A DNA stretch of 64,000 bases from Salinibacter pepae (GTDB lineage: Bacteria > Bacteroidota > Rhodothermia > Rhodothermales > Salinibacteraceae): contig NZ_CAMTTE010000001.1 of assembly GCF_947077775.1 (NCBI RefSeq), positions 2,818,501 to 2,882,500 of the forward strand, given 5' to 3'. Under the pieces are notes generated by a model. That model did not search any database and was not told the DNA's origin. It saw only the letters and a program-made list of their open reading frames with translations. The translations under genes were made by a program, and so were the position numbers. Below are positions 32,986 to 41,346 of this stretch, in pieces (positions within the stretch are counted from its first letter, which is position 1; each line of letters starts with the position of its first letter).

Positions 32986-33837
32986 TCACATCCGGCAGGT
33001 GCGGATGTCGGTGACGATGATGCCGCGGGCGTCCAGCTCGGTGAGGTCGTCCATCACTGCGTTGACGGACTCCCGCTCAATCATGGCCTTCACGGCCACC
33101 CATCCGTCCTTGTTGAGGGGCGACACGGTGGGGGACTCGATGCCGGGGGTGATCTTGCGGGCCTCGGGAAGGTGGTCCTCTGGCAGGTCGTACTCCACGA
33201 CCACGTACTCCCGGGCCACGATGATGCCCTTCACCCGCTCCGCGAAGTGCTGGGCGGCATCCTTCTCCATCGTGTGTCCGTTTTGGGCCACCAGCACCGC
33301 CTCGGTGTTCAGGATGGGGGCGCCAACTGTCGTGAGCCCGGCCTCGTCGATGGTGCGGCCGGTCTGGACCACGTCGGCGATGACGTCGGCCACGCCGAGC
33401 TGGATCGAGATCTCGACGGCCCCGTCCAGTGAAATCACACGCGCGTCCACGCCCCGCTGCTCCAGGTCGCGGCGCACGAGCGTGTCGTAGGACGTGGCGA
33501 TGCGCGTGTCGGCGGTAAAGGCGTCGGGCGTCAGGCCACTGGACTTGGGCGCGGCGTAGCAGAAGCGGGCCGCCCCGAAGCCGAGATCCAGCACATGGGT
33601 CACGTCGGCCCCGCTGTCGTAGGTGAGGTCGAGGCCCGTCACGCCCAGGTCGATGATGCCCTTGCTCACGTACGTCGCGATGTCGCGGGGGCGCAGAAAG
33701 ACGAACTCGACGCCGTAATCGGGGTCGCGCACGGACAGCTCGCGGCCGCGGCGGCGGCAGTTGTAACCGGCCTCGTCGGCCAGGGTCACGGCGCCGTCTG
33801 CGAGGGCGCCTTTGTTGGGGAGGGCGATTTGTAGCAT
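32986..33837 (-). CDS. hisG: ATP phosphoribosyltransferase, long form
   Basis: 283 residues, the long HisG with a C-terminal regulatory ACT-like domain. MLQIALPNKGALADGA is the usual start. DLGVTGLDLTYDSGADVTHV and GAVEISIQLGVADVIADVVQTGRT form the PRPP-binding region (D-x-V-x-TG). The last 75 residues (EYVVVEYDLPEDHLPEARK, SPTVSPLNKDGWVAV) are the histidine-binding regulatory part. Catalyses the first step of histidine synthesis. hisE lies 124 bp upstream on the same strand, so the first two pathway steps are adjacent. Confidence 0.95.
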   Translation of the reverse strand: MLQIALPNKGALADGAVTLADEAGYNCRRRGRELSVRDPDYGVEFVFLRPRDIATYVSKGIIDLGVTGLDLTYDSGADVTHVLDLGFGAARFCYAAPKSSGLTPDAFTADTRIATSYDTLVRRDLEQRGVDARVISLDGAVEISIQLGVADVIADVVQTGRTIDEAGLTTVGAPILNTEAVLVAQNGHTMEKDAAQHFAERVKGIIVAREYVVVEYDLPEDHLPEARKITPGIESPTVSPLNKDGWVAVKAMIERESVNAVMDDLTELDARGIIVTDIRTCRM

Positions 33838-33961
33838 GAGGGGAGTCGCTTGGTGGATGAAGATGGTTTGTCGCTCGGGCCTGCGCGGGGGGGGCGGAAG
33901 GGGGAACCGGGTGCCGGCGTCCAGGGGCCAGCGTGTCCGTCGCCCCCACGTGCCCGCCGCC

Positions 33962-34225
33962 TCACAAGTGCTCGTAGACGTCCTCGAGGTCGAGGTCGCA
34001 CGCGATCATGAGAACCTGCAGGTGGTAGAGAAGCTGAGAAATCTCTTCGGCGGTGCGGTCCGGGCCCTCGTGTTCGGCGGCCATCCACACCTCTCCGGCC
34101 TCCTCGATTACCTTCTTGCCAATGGCGTGGCGCCCCTCCTGTACGGCCTGGACGGTTCCGGAGTCCGGGTCCTGCTGGTCGACCTTGTCGGCGAGCTCGG
34201 CGAACAGTTCCTCGAAGCGTTTCAT
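33962..34225 (-). CDS. hisE: Phosphoribosyl-ATP pyrophosphatase
   Basis: 87 residues, stand-alone HisE of the MazG-like all-alpha fold. [17 protein letters not shown] has the metal-binding E-x-x-E arrangement, and [19 protein letters not shown] completes the second E/D pair. Hydrolyses PR-ATP to PR-AMP and pyrophosphate. Divergent from bioY. In many bacteria hisE is fused to hisI; here it is separate. Confidence 0.93.
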   Translation of the reverse strand: MKRFEELFAELADKVDQQDPDSGTVQAVQEGRHAIGKKVIEEAGEVWMAAEHEGPDRTAEEISQLLYHLQVLMIACDLDLEDVYEHL

Positions 34226-34473
34226 GACACGGGAGGGTCGGGGAAGGGAGTCAACGACAGAATACAGGACGGGCCCGCCCTCGAAAACGACCCGACGGAC
34301 GATTGGCGAAGAATTCAGGGCGGCCGGCCCTCCGGCCCGTCGATGAACTCTCCAGAATCCGAGTCGCGGAACGGCCGGCGGCGTGTGGGGACCGTAAAAA
34401 TTCGCGAAGGGGCGTTCGGCGGACTTGCAGGTTGGCGGTCTGCTTTAGTATGTTCTGAACCCAGCACACAGTC

Positions 34474-34485
34474 CTGTACAAACAA
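34474..34485 (+). promoter_or_regulatory. CTGTACAAACAA motif upstream of bioY
   Basis: Twelve-base motif 18 bp before the bioY start codon. The same 12-mer occurs at 60744-60755, 26 bp before the start of a small Cys-rich gene. TTTAG precedes it in both cases (at different distances). It may be a shared promoter or operator element; there is no independent support. Confidence 0.3.
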
Positions 34486-34503
34486 ATCGACACACCCGCG
34501 CCC

Positions 34504-35103
34504 ATGTCCAATTTGCTCTCGCTCCAGTCGTCGCACACGGCCCTCGTCGACGCGCTCCGTGAGGAACGGGCGTCCGCGCTTCTCCAGGCGGTTGGCGTGG
34601 TTGGCTTTGCCCTACTGACGGCCATTGCGGCGCAGGTGAGCTTCCGGGTGTACCTTTGGGAGGTCCCCATTACCCTGCAGACGGCGGCCGTCTACGCCAG
34701 TGGGTTGTACCTCGGCTGGCGCAACGGCCTGCTTGCGCAGGCGCTGTACCTGGGGCTCGGCCTCTTTCTGCCGGTGTTTGTAGGAGACGGGTACGGCACG
34801 AGCTACCTCTTCGGCGTGGTCTCGTCCGGCTACCTGCTTTCCTATCCGCTCGCGGCGGCGGCCATCGGGGCCCTCTCGAAGCGGTGGAACGCGTTTTCCG
34901 GAAGCACGCTCGCCTCGATGGTCGGGGCCGGGATTGTCTTCGTGTGCGGCGTCGTGTGGTTGCACTACGCGGCCGGGCACGGCACCTGGATGGAGTCGAT
35001 CGACAAGGGCTTTCTCCGCTTCGCGGTGATCGACCTGGTGAAGGTGCTCGGCGTCGGTCTTCTCTACAGCGGGACGCGGTACCTGGCCCGCGACGATGCG
35101 TAG
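34504..35103 (+). CDS. bioY: Biotin transporter S component
   Basis: 199 residues, six membrane helices. AIAAQVSFRVYLWEVPITLQ, then TAAVYASGLYLGWRNGLLAQ, then YLGLGLFLPVFVGDGYGTSY are the BioY signature (PIT-x-Q-T and the G-x-x-G-lined biotin pocket). Energy-coupling (EcfAT) genes are not adjacent, so it either works alone or with a distant module. bioB lies at 61 kb in the same window but not in the same operon. Start at ATG 34504. Confidence 0.9.
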   Translation: MSNLLSLQSSHTALVDALREERASALLQAVGVVGFALLTAIAAQVSFRVYLWEVPITLQTAAVYASGLYLGWRNGLLAQALYLGLGLFLPVFVGDGYGTSYLFGVVSSGYLLSYPLAAAAIGALSKRWNAFSGSTLASMVGAGIVFVCGVVWLHYAAGHGTWMESIDKGFLRFAVIDLVKVLGVGLLYSGTRYLARDDA

Positions 35104-35151
35104 CGGTCGGAGGGCGCGGGGACGGCGGGTGTGGTGGGGCCCCCGCCCTCT

Positions 35152-35346
35152 CTACAGGTCGTTGAGATCGACCTCCTCCTTGATGGCCTTGTAGGCCTCC
35201 CAGGAGATGAGCACGGCGTGCGGTTCATTGTTCTTCTGAATGAGTACGCCGTTGTTCGTCGATTGGACCTGCTCGATGAGGTTGGAGGTTTCCGACCGCA
35301 GCTCGGTGATGGTTGCGACGGCGTCTACGCCTTCGGTATTGTACAT
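35152..35346 (-). CDS. Phd/YefM-type antitoxin
   Basis: 64 residues: VATITELRSETSNLIEQVQS is the Phd/YefM DNA-binding start, NNGVLIQKNNEPHAVLISWE the middle strand pair, and AYKAIKEEVDLNDL the helical tail that normally binds the toxin. No RelE/YoeB- or Doc-like gene is found on either side, so it is an orphan antitoxin or its toxin has been lost in the degraded stretch upstream. Confidence 0.8.
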   Translation of the reverse strand: MYNTEGVDAVATITELRSETSNLIEQVQSTNNGVLIQKNNEPHAVLISWEAYKAIKEEVDLNDL

Positions 35347-35772
35347 TGGTGGGGGGAAGAGACTCGTGCAGAAGGTGACGATTCACTGGGCGGACGCATA
35401 ATCACGGGCGACCGTGATTTCTGTCCTTGGAGTTCGTGAAGTCTATCCCACGATTTCCAAAGAAACTACTTCATTCTTTTGGGAAAGATCCCGGGACAAG
35501 GACAGAAAGAACTGAGGTGAGCGAGAGAAATACAATACGAGAAGTGTGTGGACGGATGTGTCGCAGATGACCTCCATCATCCACGTCTGCATCGCCGGCC
35601 CCCCTTGCCACGTGCGGCGCCCTCCTGCGGGCGGCGAGGGGCTGGAGCGCCTCGGCGTGGCAACCTGGGTTCCGGTCGCGAACGCGTGTCGGTTCACCCT
35701 CTAGGACACTGGTCGCTTCCCGGAAGACGGCGTCGTGCACGGAGCGCTTCTCCGTCTTCGAGACCCGCAGGC
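35347..35772. other. Non-coding or degraded stretch
   Basis: No convincing gene. A 45-codon plus-strand frame at 35567 (MTSIIHVCIAGPPCHVRRPP) has no recognisable family, and minus-strand frames here have unlikely composition. May be the remains of a toxin or other gene next to the orphan antitoxin. Confidence 0.35.
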
Positions 35773-36042
35773 ATGGACGGCGCTCGGAAGGGCACGAGCC
35801 GGGTAACAAAAACCGCCTTCATTTTGTGCGACGGCGGGTGTCTCTCGTTACGCCTGCCGACCGTACGGGCCGTTCTCGAAGCGCTTCGTGCGGAGGACGC
35901 CCTCGACGCATTGGTGGTCTGCATGCCCTGTGCGGAAGCCCGGGGCATTCGGCCGGAAGACCGTGCGCCGTGGGCCACGTCCGGTGCGGCCGACGACCTG
36001 GCATGGCAGGCGGCCGGGCACGACACGACGATGACGTTCCGA
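35773..36042 (+). pseudogene. Possible DsrE-like fragment
   Basis: The plus frame reads KTAFILCDGGCLSLRLPTVR, then DALVVCMPCAEARGIRPED, then DDLAWQAAGHDTTMTF. The spacing of a first strand, a CxxC-containing strand followed by a GIxxED turn, and a final strand resembles DsrE/DsrF-family sulfur-carrier proteins. After about residue 90 the frame continues into sequence that overlaps the next gene and looks non-coding. Either a frameshifted gene or chance similarity. Confidence 0.3.
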
Positions 36043-36163
36043 GTGGGGACCGGGCGACGCGGCCGACCGCTGGGACGCTCGGCAAATACCCAGCCGCCCC
36101 GAAGCGGGCATGGTATTTGTCCGGTAACGTTGGGGAATCCTTCTCCGAAGAAACCGCCTCCTC

Positions 36164-36610
36164 ATGCCCCAGTCGACCCCGCTTGTTCCCAGTGCCCTGC
36201 GGAGCCTTCTCGTGCTCGTTGCATCCGTGGGGACGGTGGGATGTGCCACCCTCATTCACGGGTCCTCGCAGGAGATTGTGGTGGAGTCCACCCCCTCCGA
36301 GGCGCAGGTCGAGGTGAACGGCCGTCCCGTCGGGGAGACGCCCACGACGACGGTTCTGAAACGGAACCGCGAGTACTCCATCAGCATCTACCAGGAGGGG
36401 TATGAGCCCCACCACACCACCCTTCGTCCGGGGCGCAGCCTCTGGGCCACGGTCAACCTGCTAAACTTTTTCGTCCCGGGCCTGCTCGTGGACGCCTCCA
36501 CCGGGGCGTTGTATTCCCTCGACCCCGGCACCGTGGCCCCCGAACTGCAACCCGTTGACTCAACCGCGGTCGACCGGCCCCCGTCCGACCAGGAGGGCGG
36601 GGCGCCGTAG
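36164..36610 (+). CDS. PEGA-domain lipoprotein
   Basis: 148 residues. Signal peptide with lipobox VGTVGC (Cys at about residue 26), so a lipid-anchored envelope protein. GSSQEIVVESTPSEAQVEVN and GRPVGETPTTTVLKRNREYS form a PEGA-type beta domain (V-x-V-x-G-x-x-x-G-x-TP). Then a hydrophobic stretch (LWATVNLLNFFVPGLLVDAS) that may be a membrane-inserted turn, and a short charged tail. Function unknown; PEGA proteins often bind surface polysaccharide or act in envelope assembly. Confidence 0.8.
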   Translation: MPQSTPLVPSALRSLLVLVASVGTVGCATLIHGSSQEIVVESTPSEAQVEVNGRPVGETPTTTVLKRNREYSISIYQEGYEPHHTTLRPGRSLWATVNLLNFFVPGLLVDASTGALYSLDPGTVAPELQPVDSTAVDRPPSDQEGGAP

Positions 36611-36719
36611 CGCCTGTGCGGAACCGGGGCGCTCCTGCGGTGAAAACGAGGGCGGCGACGGTGTGTCCGCCCCGGCGCTCGCACCCGGGTGCCACCACTA
36701 CAGAGCGGCGCCCACAGGA

Positions 36720-36923
36720 CTAATCGATCGACAGCTCACTCACGCGCTGCTCGGCCTCCTCCAGCCGGTCGAGGCATTCGTTGGCCAGGGCCACGCCCTC
36801 CTCGTAGGCGTCCAGGGCCTCATCCAGCGAAGGGGAATCGTCTTCGAGGGTGTCGACGATGTCTTCGAGGCGCTCCAGGGTGTCTTCGAACGTGCGGTCG
36901 GCGGCGTCGGGGGCGTCGGGCAT
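36720..36923 (-). CDS. xseB: Exodeoxyribonuclease VII small subunit
   Basis: 67 residues: TFEDTLERLEDIVDTLEDDS, then PSLDEALDAYEEGVALANEC, the XseB helical hairpin with the typical LExxV and YExGxxL patterns. Partner of XseA, encoded at 39250-40479 on the same strand with two other genes between, an unusual separation since xseA and xseB are often adjacent. Confidence 0.93.
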   Translation of the reverse strand: MPDAPDAADRTFEDTLERLEDIVDTLEDDSPSLDEALDAYEEGVALANECLDRLEEAEQRVSELSID

Positions 36924-37099
36924 GGGGGGCTGAAGGGAAGCAGTCGGGCGAAGGAAGAGACGAGAGGGGTCAAAAAACCCTTGTTCAAATGCGTTGAAAG
37001 CCGGGTCGGTTCGGGAAGAAGGGATGGACGGGGACCGTGGCGGTGTCTATCCTGTGCCGTGAATGTGGCTCGTTTCCTTCACCATGCTCTTTTCCTGCT

Positions 37100-37873
37100 A
37101 TGGACCTCGGACTTCAGAATCGGACCGCTATCGTCACCGGCGCGAGCCGCGGCATCGGCAAGTACATCGCACAGGCCCTCGCCCGCGAGGGGTGCGACGT
37201 GGCCATCTGTGCACGCACCGCCTCGGACCTCGACGAAGCCGCGGCGGAGGTGCGGGAGGAGGGGGCGGAGGTGCTCGCCCTGCCCATGGACGTGACGGAG
37301 GCGGGGGAGCCGGAGCGCCTCGTTGAGGAGACCTACGACCGATTTGGGCGCATCGACACCTATGTCGGCAATGTGGGCGGCAACCGACGGGGCAGCTTCG
37401 AAGAACTGTCCGACGAGGACTGGGAAGACCTGATGGACCTGAACTTCATGTCGCACGTCCGCGTGAGCCGGGCGGCCGTTCCCCACATGCGGGAGGTGGA
37501 GGGCGCCTCCATCTGCTACATCTCGTCCATCTTTGGGCGGGAGCTCGGCGGCGCGGGGTTGTCTCTCTACAACACCACCAAATCGGCCCTCATCAGTGTA
37601 AGCAAGGTGATGGCCCAAGACCTTGCCCCCGAGATCCGCGTCAATAGCGTGGCGCCAGGCTCCATCCGATTTTCGGGGGGCAGCTGGGACCAGCGTGTGA
37701 AGGAGAACCCGGACGAGATGGAGCAGTTTGTCGAGGAAAACATCGCGATTGAGCGCTTCGGGCGGGCCACAGAAGTGGCCGACGCCGTCACGTTTCTCTG
37801 CTCCGAGCGGGCCAGCCTCATCACCGGGGCCTGCATCAACGTGGACGGCGGCCAGAGCCAGTCGCTGATCTAG
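37100..37873 (+). CDS. Short-chain dehydrogenase/reductase
   Basis: 257 residues, classical SDR. TAIVTGASRGIGKYIAQALA is the NAD(P)-binding TGxxxGxG motif. NVGG and YISSIFG carry the active-site Ser strand. LYNTTKSALISVSKVMAQDL has the catalytic Tyr-x-x-x-Lys. C-terminal INVDGGQSQSLI. The Arg after the Gly motif (ASRG) is compatible with NADP preference. Substrate unknown. Start at ATG 37100; the upstream extension is not conserved in such proteins. Confidence 0.9.
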   Translation: MDLGLQNRTAIVTGASRGIGKYIAQALAREGCDVAICARTASDLDEAAAEVREEGAEVLALPMDVTEAGEPERLVEETYDRFGRIDTYVGNVGGNRRGSFEELSDEDWEDLMDLNFMSHVRVSRAAVPHMREVEGASICYISSIFGRELGGAGLSLYNTTKSALISVSKVMAQDLAPEIRVNSVAPGSIRFSGGSWDQRVKENPDEMEQFVEENIAIERFGRATEVADAVTFLCSERASLITGACINVDGGQSQSLI

Positions 37874-37882
37874 GCGCGGCGG

Positions 37883-38959
37883 CTACTCGAAGCGGGTAAA
37901 GGTGGCCCGGACGCGGCGGGTCTGCGGCTCGGAGGGACGCCACTGCACGAGAATGGGGCTCTGGTAGCGGCCCTGTTCGATTGTCCCTTCGCCGTTGGCC
38001 TCGTCCTCGGTCACGAGCAGGCTGACCGACCGCTTCATCCGCAGGAACCGCTCGGCCGGCACCGCGAGGCACTTGTCGATGATGCGCTCGATCAAGGACT
38101 CGCTTAGTCCCAGGGCATCAACGACCTTGTTGACGAGCCGGACGAGGTCGTACTTCGCGTAGTTCTTGGCCTTGTTGGGAATGGCGCCGGGGTCGCGGAG
38201 CATGTTGCGGCCCTTCCGCGCCATGAACTGCAGCGGGTCCTGAAGCACCTCCACCAGGTCGTGCTTCATCAGGAGGGTCTCGTACTCGTTCACCGTGAGG
38301 CCCACGTGCTTCTCCTCGGGGACAAGTTCGAGGTGCACGCGGCCCGTGCTGATCCCGCGTGCGGCCAGCCGCTCGTGCAGCGCCTTAAAGATGCCGAGCC
38401 GCGGGTCCCGTAGGCTCACCGAGTCGATGGAGTGGTCGGAGACCGGCACCTCGAGTTCGGCCTGGTCGACGATCCGTTCGTTGTCGTACCCGATGACGGT
38501 CGTGCGGCGCTCGCGGCGGTCCTGGTTGTCCTTGTTGATTCCGTCCAGGTCAATGAAAAAGACCGGCCGGGCCGGGGTGCTGGGGTACGTGACGCAGTTT
38601 TCGAGCCCCGAGCCGATGAATGTGAGGTGGGAGTCGGCGTTGCGGGGCTCCGTGCGGCGCTGCTTCGGACTCAGCTCCTTCCGAAGGTGGAGCTGGTCGT
38701 GCTGGTAGTCCGCCCCGTAGGGAAAGAGCTCCCGAAAGGGATCTAGAAACTCGTGGACCTGGTCCTGGCACTGGTCGAGCCGGTTGCAGATGGTTTCCTC
38801 CAGGTAGCCGGCCGTCGTGTGGTACGAACAGTAGAGGGCCTGTTCGTGGTTGCGCAAGAACCCTTCGGCTTCCTGCTCCACGTGCTGATTTACGTCGATG
38901 ACGTCCACGCGCTGCTCCGGCTGAAACTGAATCGTAAGTTGGGTCGGGTCCGAAGCCAT
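37883..38959 (-). CDS. YjbQ-like domain protein with unassigned C-terminal domain
   Basis: 358 residues. Residues about 10-150 resemble the YjbQ (UPF0047) fold: CSYHTTAGYLEETICNRL (HTTAG metal-site motif), YQHDQLHLRKELSP, RNADSHLTFIGSGLENCVTY and VFFIDLDG. YjbQ proteins alone are about 135 residues. Here a further 200 residues follow (FKALHERLAARGISTGRVHL, LVRLVNKVVDALGLSESLIE) that I cannot assign. Start at ATG 38959 (MASDPTQLTIQF); an upstream ATG at 39022 would add 21 residues. Function unknown; YjbQ has weak thiamine-phosphate-synthase activity. Confidence 0.65.
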   Translation of the reverse strand: MASDPTQLTIQFQPEQRVDVIDVNQHVEQEAEGFLRNHEQALYCSYHTTAGYLEETICNRLDQCQDQVHEFLDPFRELFPYGADYQHDQLHLRKELSPKQRRTEPRNADSHLTFIGSGLENCVTYPSTPARPVFFIDLDGINKDNQDRRERRTTVIGYDNERIVDQAELEVPVSDHSIDSVSLRDPRLGIFKALHERLAARGISTGRVHLELVPEEKHVGLTVNEYETLLMKHDLVEVLQDPLQFMARKGRNMLRDPGAIPNKAKNYAKYDLVRLVNKVVDALGLSESLIERIIDKCLAVPAERFLRMKRSVSLLVTEDEANGEGTIEQGRYQSPILVQWRPSEPQTRRVRATFTRFE

Positions 38960-39249
38960 AGATCGCGGGACGTTGACAGTCGGGCCGGCCGTGGGGCAGA
39001 GAGGCGAAAAGGCGGTGGGCATGCCGGGCCATCATTGGAAAAGGGGATAACGGCACCCGGCAAAGAACGGTCGGATGTACAGCCTACAAACAGGGCGGTT
39101 CCTGGTCAAGGCCTTGCGCTCCCTTCCCGTGTGCCCCGTGTGCAGGAGGGGGGCGAGACGCCGACTTTACGATGCCGTGACATCTTCGGCAGGGGGGGAA
39201 TGGGCGTGGGGACAACCGCCTGGGCGCCTGGGGAGGGGGACCGCCAGGG
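38960..39249. other. Intergenic region upstream of the YjbQ-like gene
   Basis: About 290 bp between xseA and the YjbQ-like gene on the minus strand. No plausible gene seen. Presumably contains the promoter of the YjbQ-like gene and the terminator of xseA. Confidence 0.35.
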
Positions 39250-40479
39250 TCATCCATCGTCCGGAAGCACCTCGGCGTCGCGGTGCCCGTCCTGGAAATG
39301 GAGCCGCACCCGGTCGCCGCCCCGAAGCGACTCGGCGGATTGGACGGACGTGCCGTCTTGAGTAAGGTGCACGTAGCCCCGGCGCAGGGGCTGCTCGGGG
39401 TCGAGGGCGTGCAGGCGGTCGCGGAGACGCGTGAGGCGCGTGCGGGCCCGGTCGACGGCCCGGGCGCCGCCCCGCCCCAGTCGGTCCACGAGGGCGTCGA
39501 GGTGCTGGCGGTGCTGCTCCAGGCGACGGGCCGGGGCGTGGAAGGCCCGCGACGCCACGAGCGCGTCGACGCGCTGGCGGGCATTCTGGAGGCGGCCCGT
39601 GACCCGGGAGCGGAGGCGGTCGTGTAGGGCGCGCACGCGATCGGCCACATCCCGTCGGTCCGGCACCACGCGTTCGGCCGCCGCGGACGGCGTGGCGGCC
39701 CGCTCGTCGGCCACGAGGTCGGCAATCGTCACGTCCGACTCGTGCCCCACGGCGCTCACGACCGGCAGATCGGACGCGTCGAGCGCCCGCGCCACCACCT
39801 CCTCGTTAAACGCCCACAGGTCCTCGGTGGAGCCGCCGCCCCGGCCTACGATCAACAGGTCGGGCCGCTGGGCGTCGCCCGTGGGCAGGTCGTTGAAGGC
39901 CGCCACTGCGTCGGCGACGGCCCGGGGGGCGTCGAGGCCCTGCACCGTCACCGGACACAGCACCACCTCGGCCGGCGGAAACCGGCGCGCCAGGCCCGAC
40001 TGGATGTCGTGGATCGCCGCCCCCTGGCCCGACGTGACGACGCCAATGGTGTCGGGGAACGCGGGCAGTGCCTGCTTGCGCTCGGGGGCGAAGAGCCCTT
40101 CCGCCTGCAGCTTCTGCTTGAGCGCCTCGAACGCCTTCTGCTGGGCCCCCTTGCCCGCCTGTCGCATCGCCTGCGCCTGAATCTGCAGGTCGCCCCGCCG
40201 TTCGTAAACGGAGGCGTGGCCGTTCACGCGGACCTGCATGCCCTCCTCGGGCTCGAAGTAGACGTACTGCGTGAGGTGCTTCCACATCACACAGCGGATC
40301 TGTGCATCCTCGTCCTTGAGGCTAAAGTAGCAGTGGCCGGACGCGGCCCGCGTAAAGTCGGACAGCTCCCCCTCCACCCACACGTCGTCGTAACGGTCCT
40401 CGACCAGGTCGCTCAGCCCGCGGGTCAGTTCGGCGACGCTGAGCACGGGATCGTCGGAAGTGTTGTTCGTGGGGGACAT
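39250..40479 (-). CDS. xseA: Exodeoxyribonuclease VII large subunit
   Basis: 409 residues. N-terminal OB fold (VLSVAELTRGLSDLVEDRYD, VWVEGELSDFTRAASGHCYF) followed by the catalytic region with TSGQGAAIHDIQSGLARRFP and RGGGSTEDLWAFNEE, then DVTIADLVADERAATPSAAA. A helical tail (about 270-370) and a final small domain (PEQPLRRGYVHLTQDG) complete it. With XseB it degrades ssDNA to acid-soluble oligonucleotides. Complete and of usual length. Confidence 0.95.
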   Translation of the reverse strand: MSPTNNTSDDPVLSVAELTRGLSDLVEDRYDDVWVEGELSDFTRAASGHCYFSLKDEDAQIRCVMWKHLTQYVYFEPEEGMQVRVNGHASVYERRGDLQIQAQAMRQAGKGAQQKAFEALKQKLQAEGLFAPERKQALPAFPDTIGVVTSGQGAAIHDIQSGLARRFPPAEVVLCPVTVQGLDAPRAVADAVAAFNDLPTGDAQRPDLLIVGRGGGSTEDLWAFNEEVVARALDASDLPVVSAVGHESDVTIADLVADERAATPSAAAERVVPDRRDVADRVRALHDRLRSRVTGRLQNARQRVDALVASRAFHAPARRLEQHRQHLDALVDRLGRGGARAVDRARTRLTRLRDRLHALDPEQPLRRGYVHLTQDGTSVQSAESLRGGDRVRLHFQDGHRDAEVLPDDG

Positions 40480-40730
40480 CTGTTACAGGAGCGGCTGCGG
40501 GACAGTGACGTACATCGTGGGGGCCGGAAAGCGACGGCCCATGGACGAATGGGGGACGGGGCGGAGAGATTCCGTCCGGCCGCCCGGCTTCAGGAAATGT
40601 TACGTGAGAGGTTTTTGAACGCCGGACCCTGCAGGGGCCCGCAGGGGCCCACCCCCGGCACACCGTGTGCGCCGCTCCGTACAGCATGTTGACTTCGGCC
40701 GCTCACTCTTCGATACATTGTGCAGGCGTC

Positions 40731-41270
40731 ATGTCCGATCCCATCCGCATCCAGTTCGTGTGCCTCGGCAACATCTGCCGGAGCCCCCTCGCGAAAGCGG
40801 TCTTCCGCGACAAGGCAACGCAGGCGGGCCTGGTGGAGCACTTCGAGATCTCATCCTCGGGCACCGGCAGCTGGCACGTCGGCGACACGGCGGACGACCG
40901 GATGCGCCGGACCGCCCAGCGCAATGACCTCTCGCTGGAGGAGCACCGTGCGTCGCAGTTCGAGGCCGAAGACCTGGAGCGGTTCGACCACATCTTCGTG
41001 ATGGACAAGAGCAACCTGAACGATGTCCTCCACCTCGACGAGGGCGACCAGTACGGCGGCAAGGTGCGGCTCTTCCGCGAGTTCGATCCGAAGCCGGACG
41101 ACTACCAGGTCCCGGATCCCTACCAGGGCGGGCGCAAGGGGTTCGAACGGGTCTACGAGATCGTCGAGCGGACCGCGGACATGCTCCTTCATCGCCTCGC
41201 CGACGAGTACGACCTGATCGACGTCGAGGACGAGCAGGAGGGAGCCGAAGAGCAGGAGCCCGGCCACTGA
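40731..41270 (+). CDS. Low-molecular-weight protein tyrosine phosphatase
   Basis: 179 residues. IRIQFVCLGNICRSPLAKAV holds the P-loop Cys11-x5-Arg17. VPDPYQGGRKGFERVYEIVE holds the general-acid Asp in DPY. The last 25 residues are an acidic extension (DEQEGAEEQEPGH) absent from most family members, in line with a haloadapted proteome. Removes phosphate from Tyr in proteins, or acts as a small-molecule phosphatase. The fructosamine kinase gene follows 76 bp downstream. Confidence 0.92.
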   Translation: MSDPIRIQFVCLGNICRSPLAKAVFRDKATQAGLVEHFEISSSGTGSWHVGDTADDRMRRTAQRNDLSLEEHRASQFEAEDLERFDHIFVMDKSNLNDVLHLDEGDQYGGKVRLFREFDPKPDDYQVPDPYQGGRKGFERVYEIVERTADMLLHRLADEYDLIDVEDEQEGAEEQEPGH

Positions 41271-41346
41271 TCCGGCCCCTTCCCGAGTGGGCGGCGACGC
41301 CCGTCGCGCTCGTTTCGTGCCCGCGCCCAGTCCCACACTCCATCGT

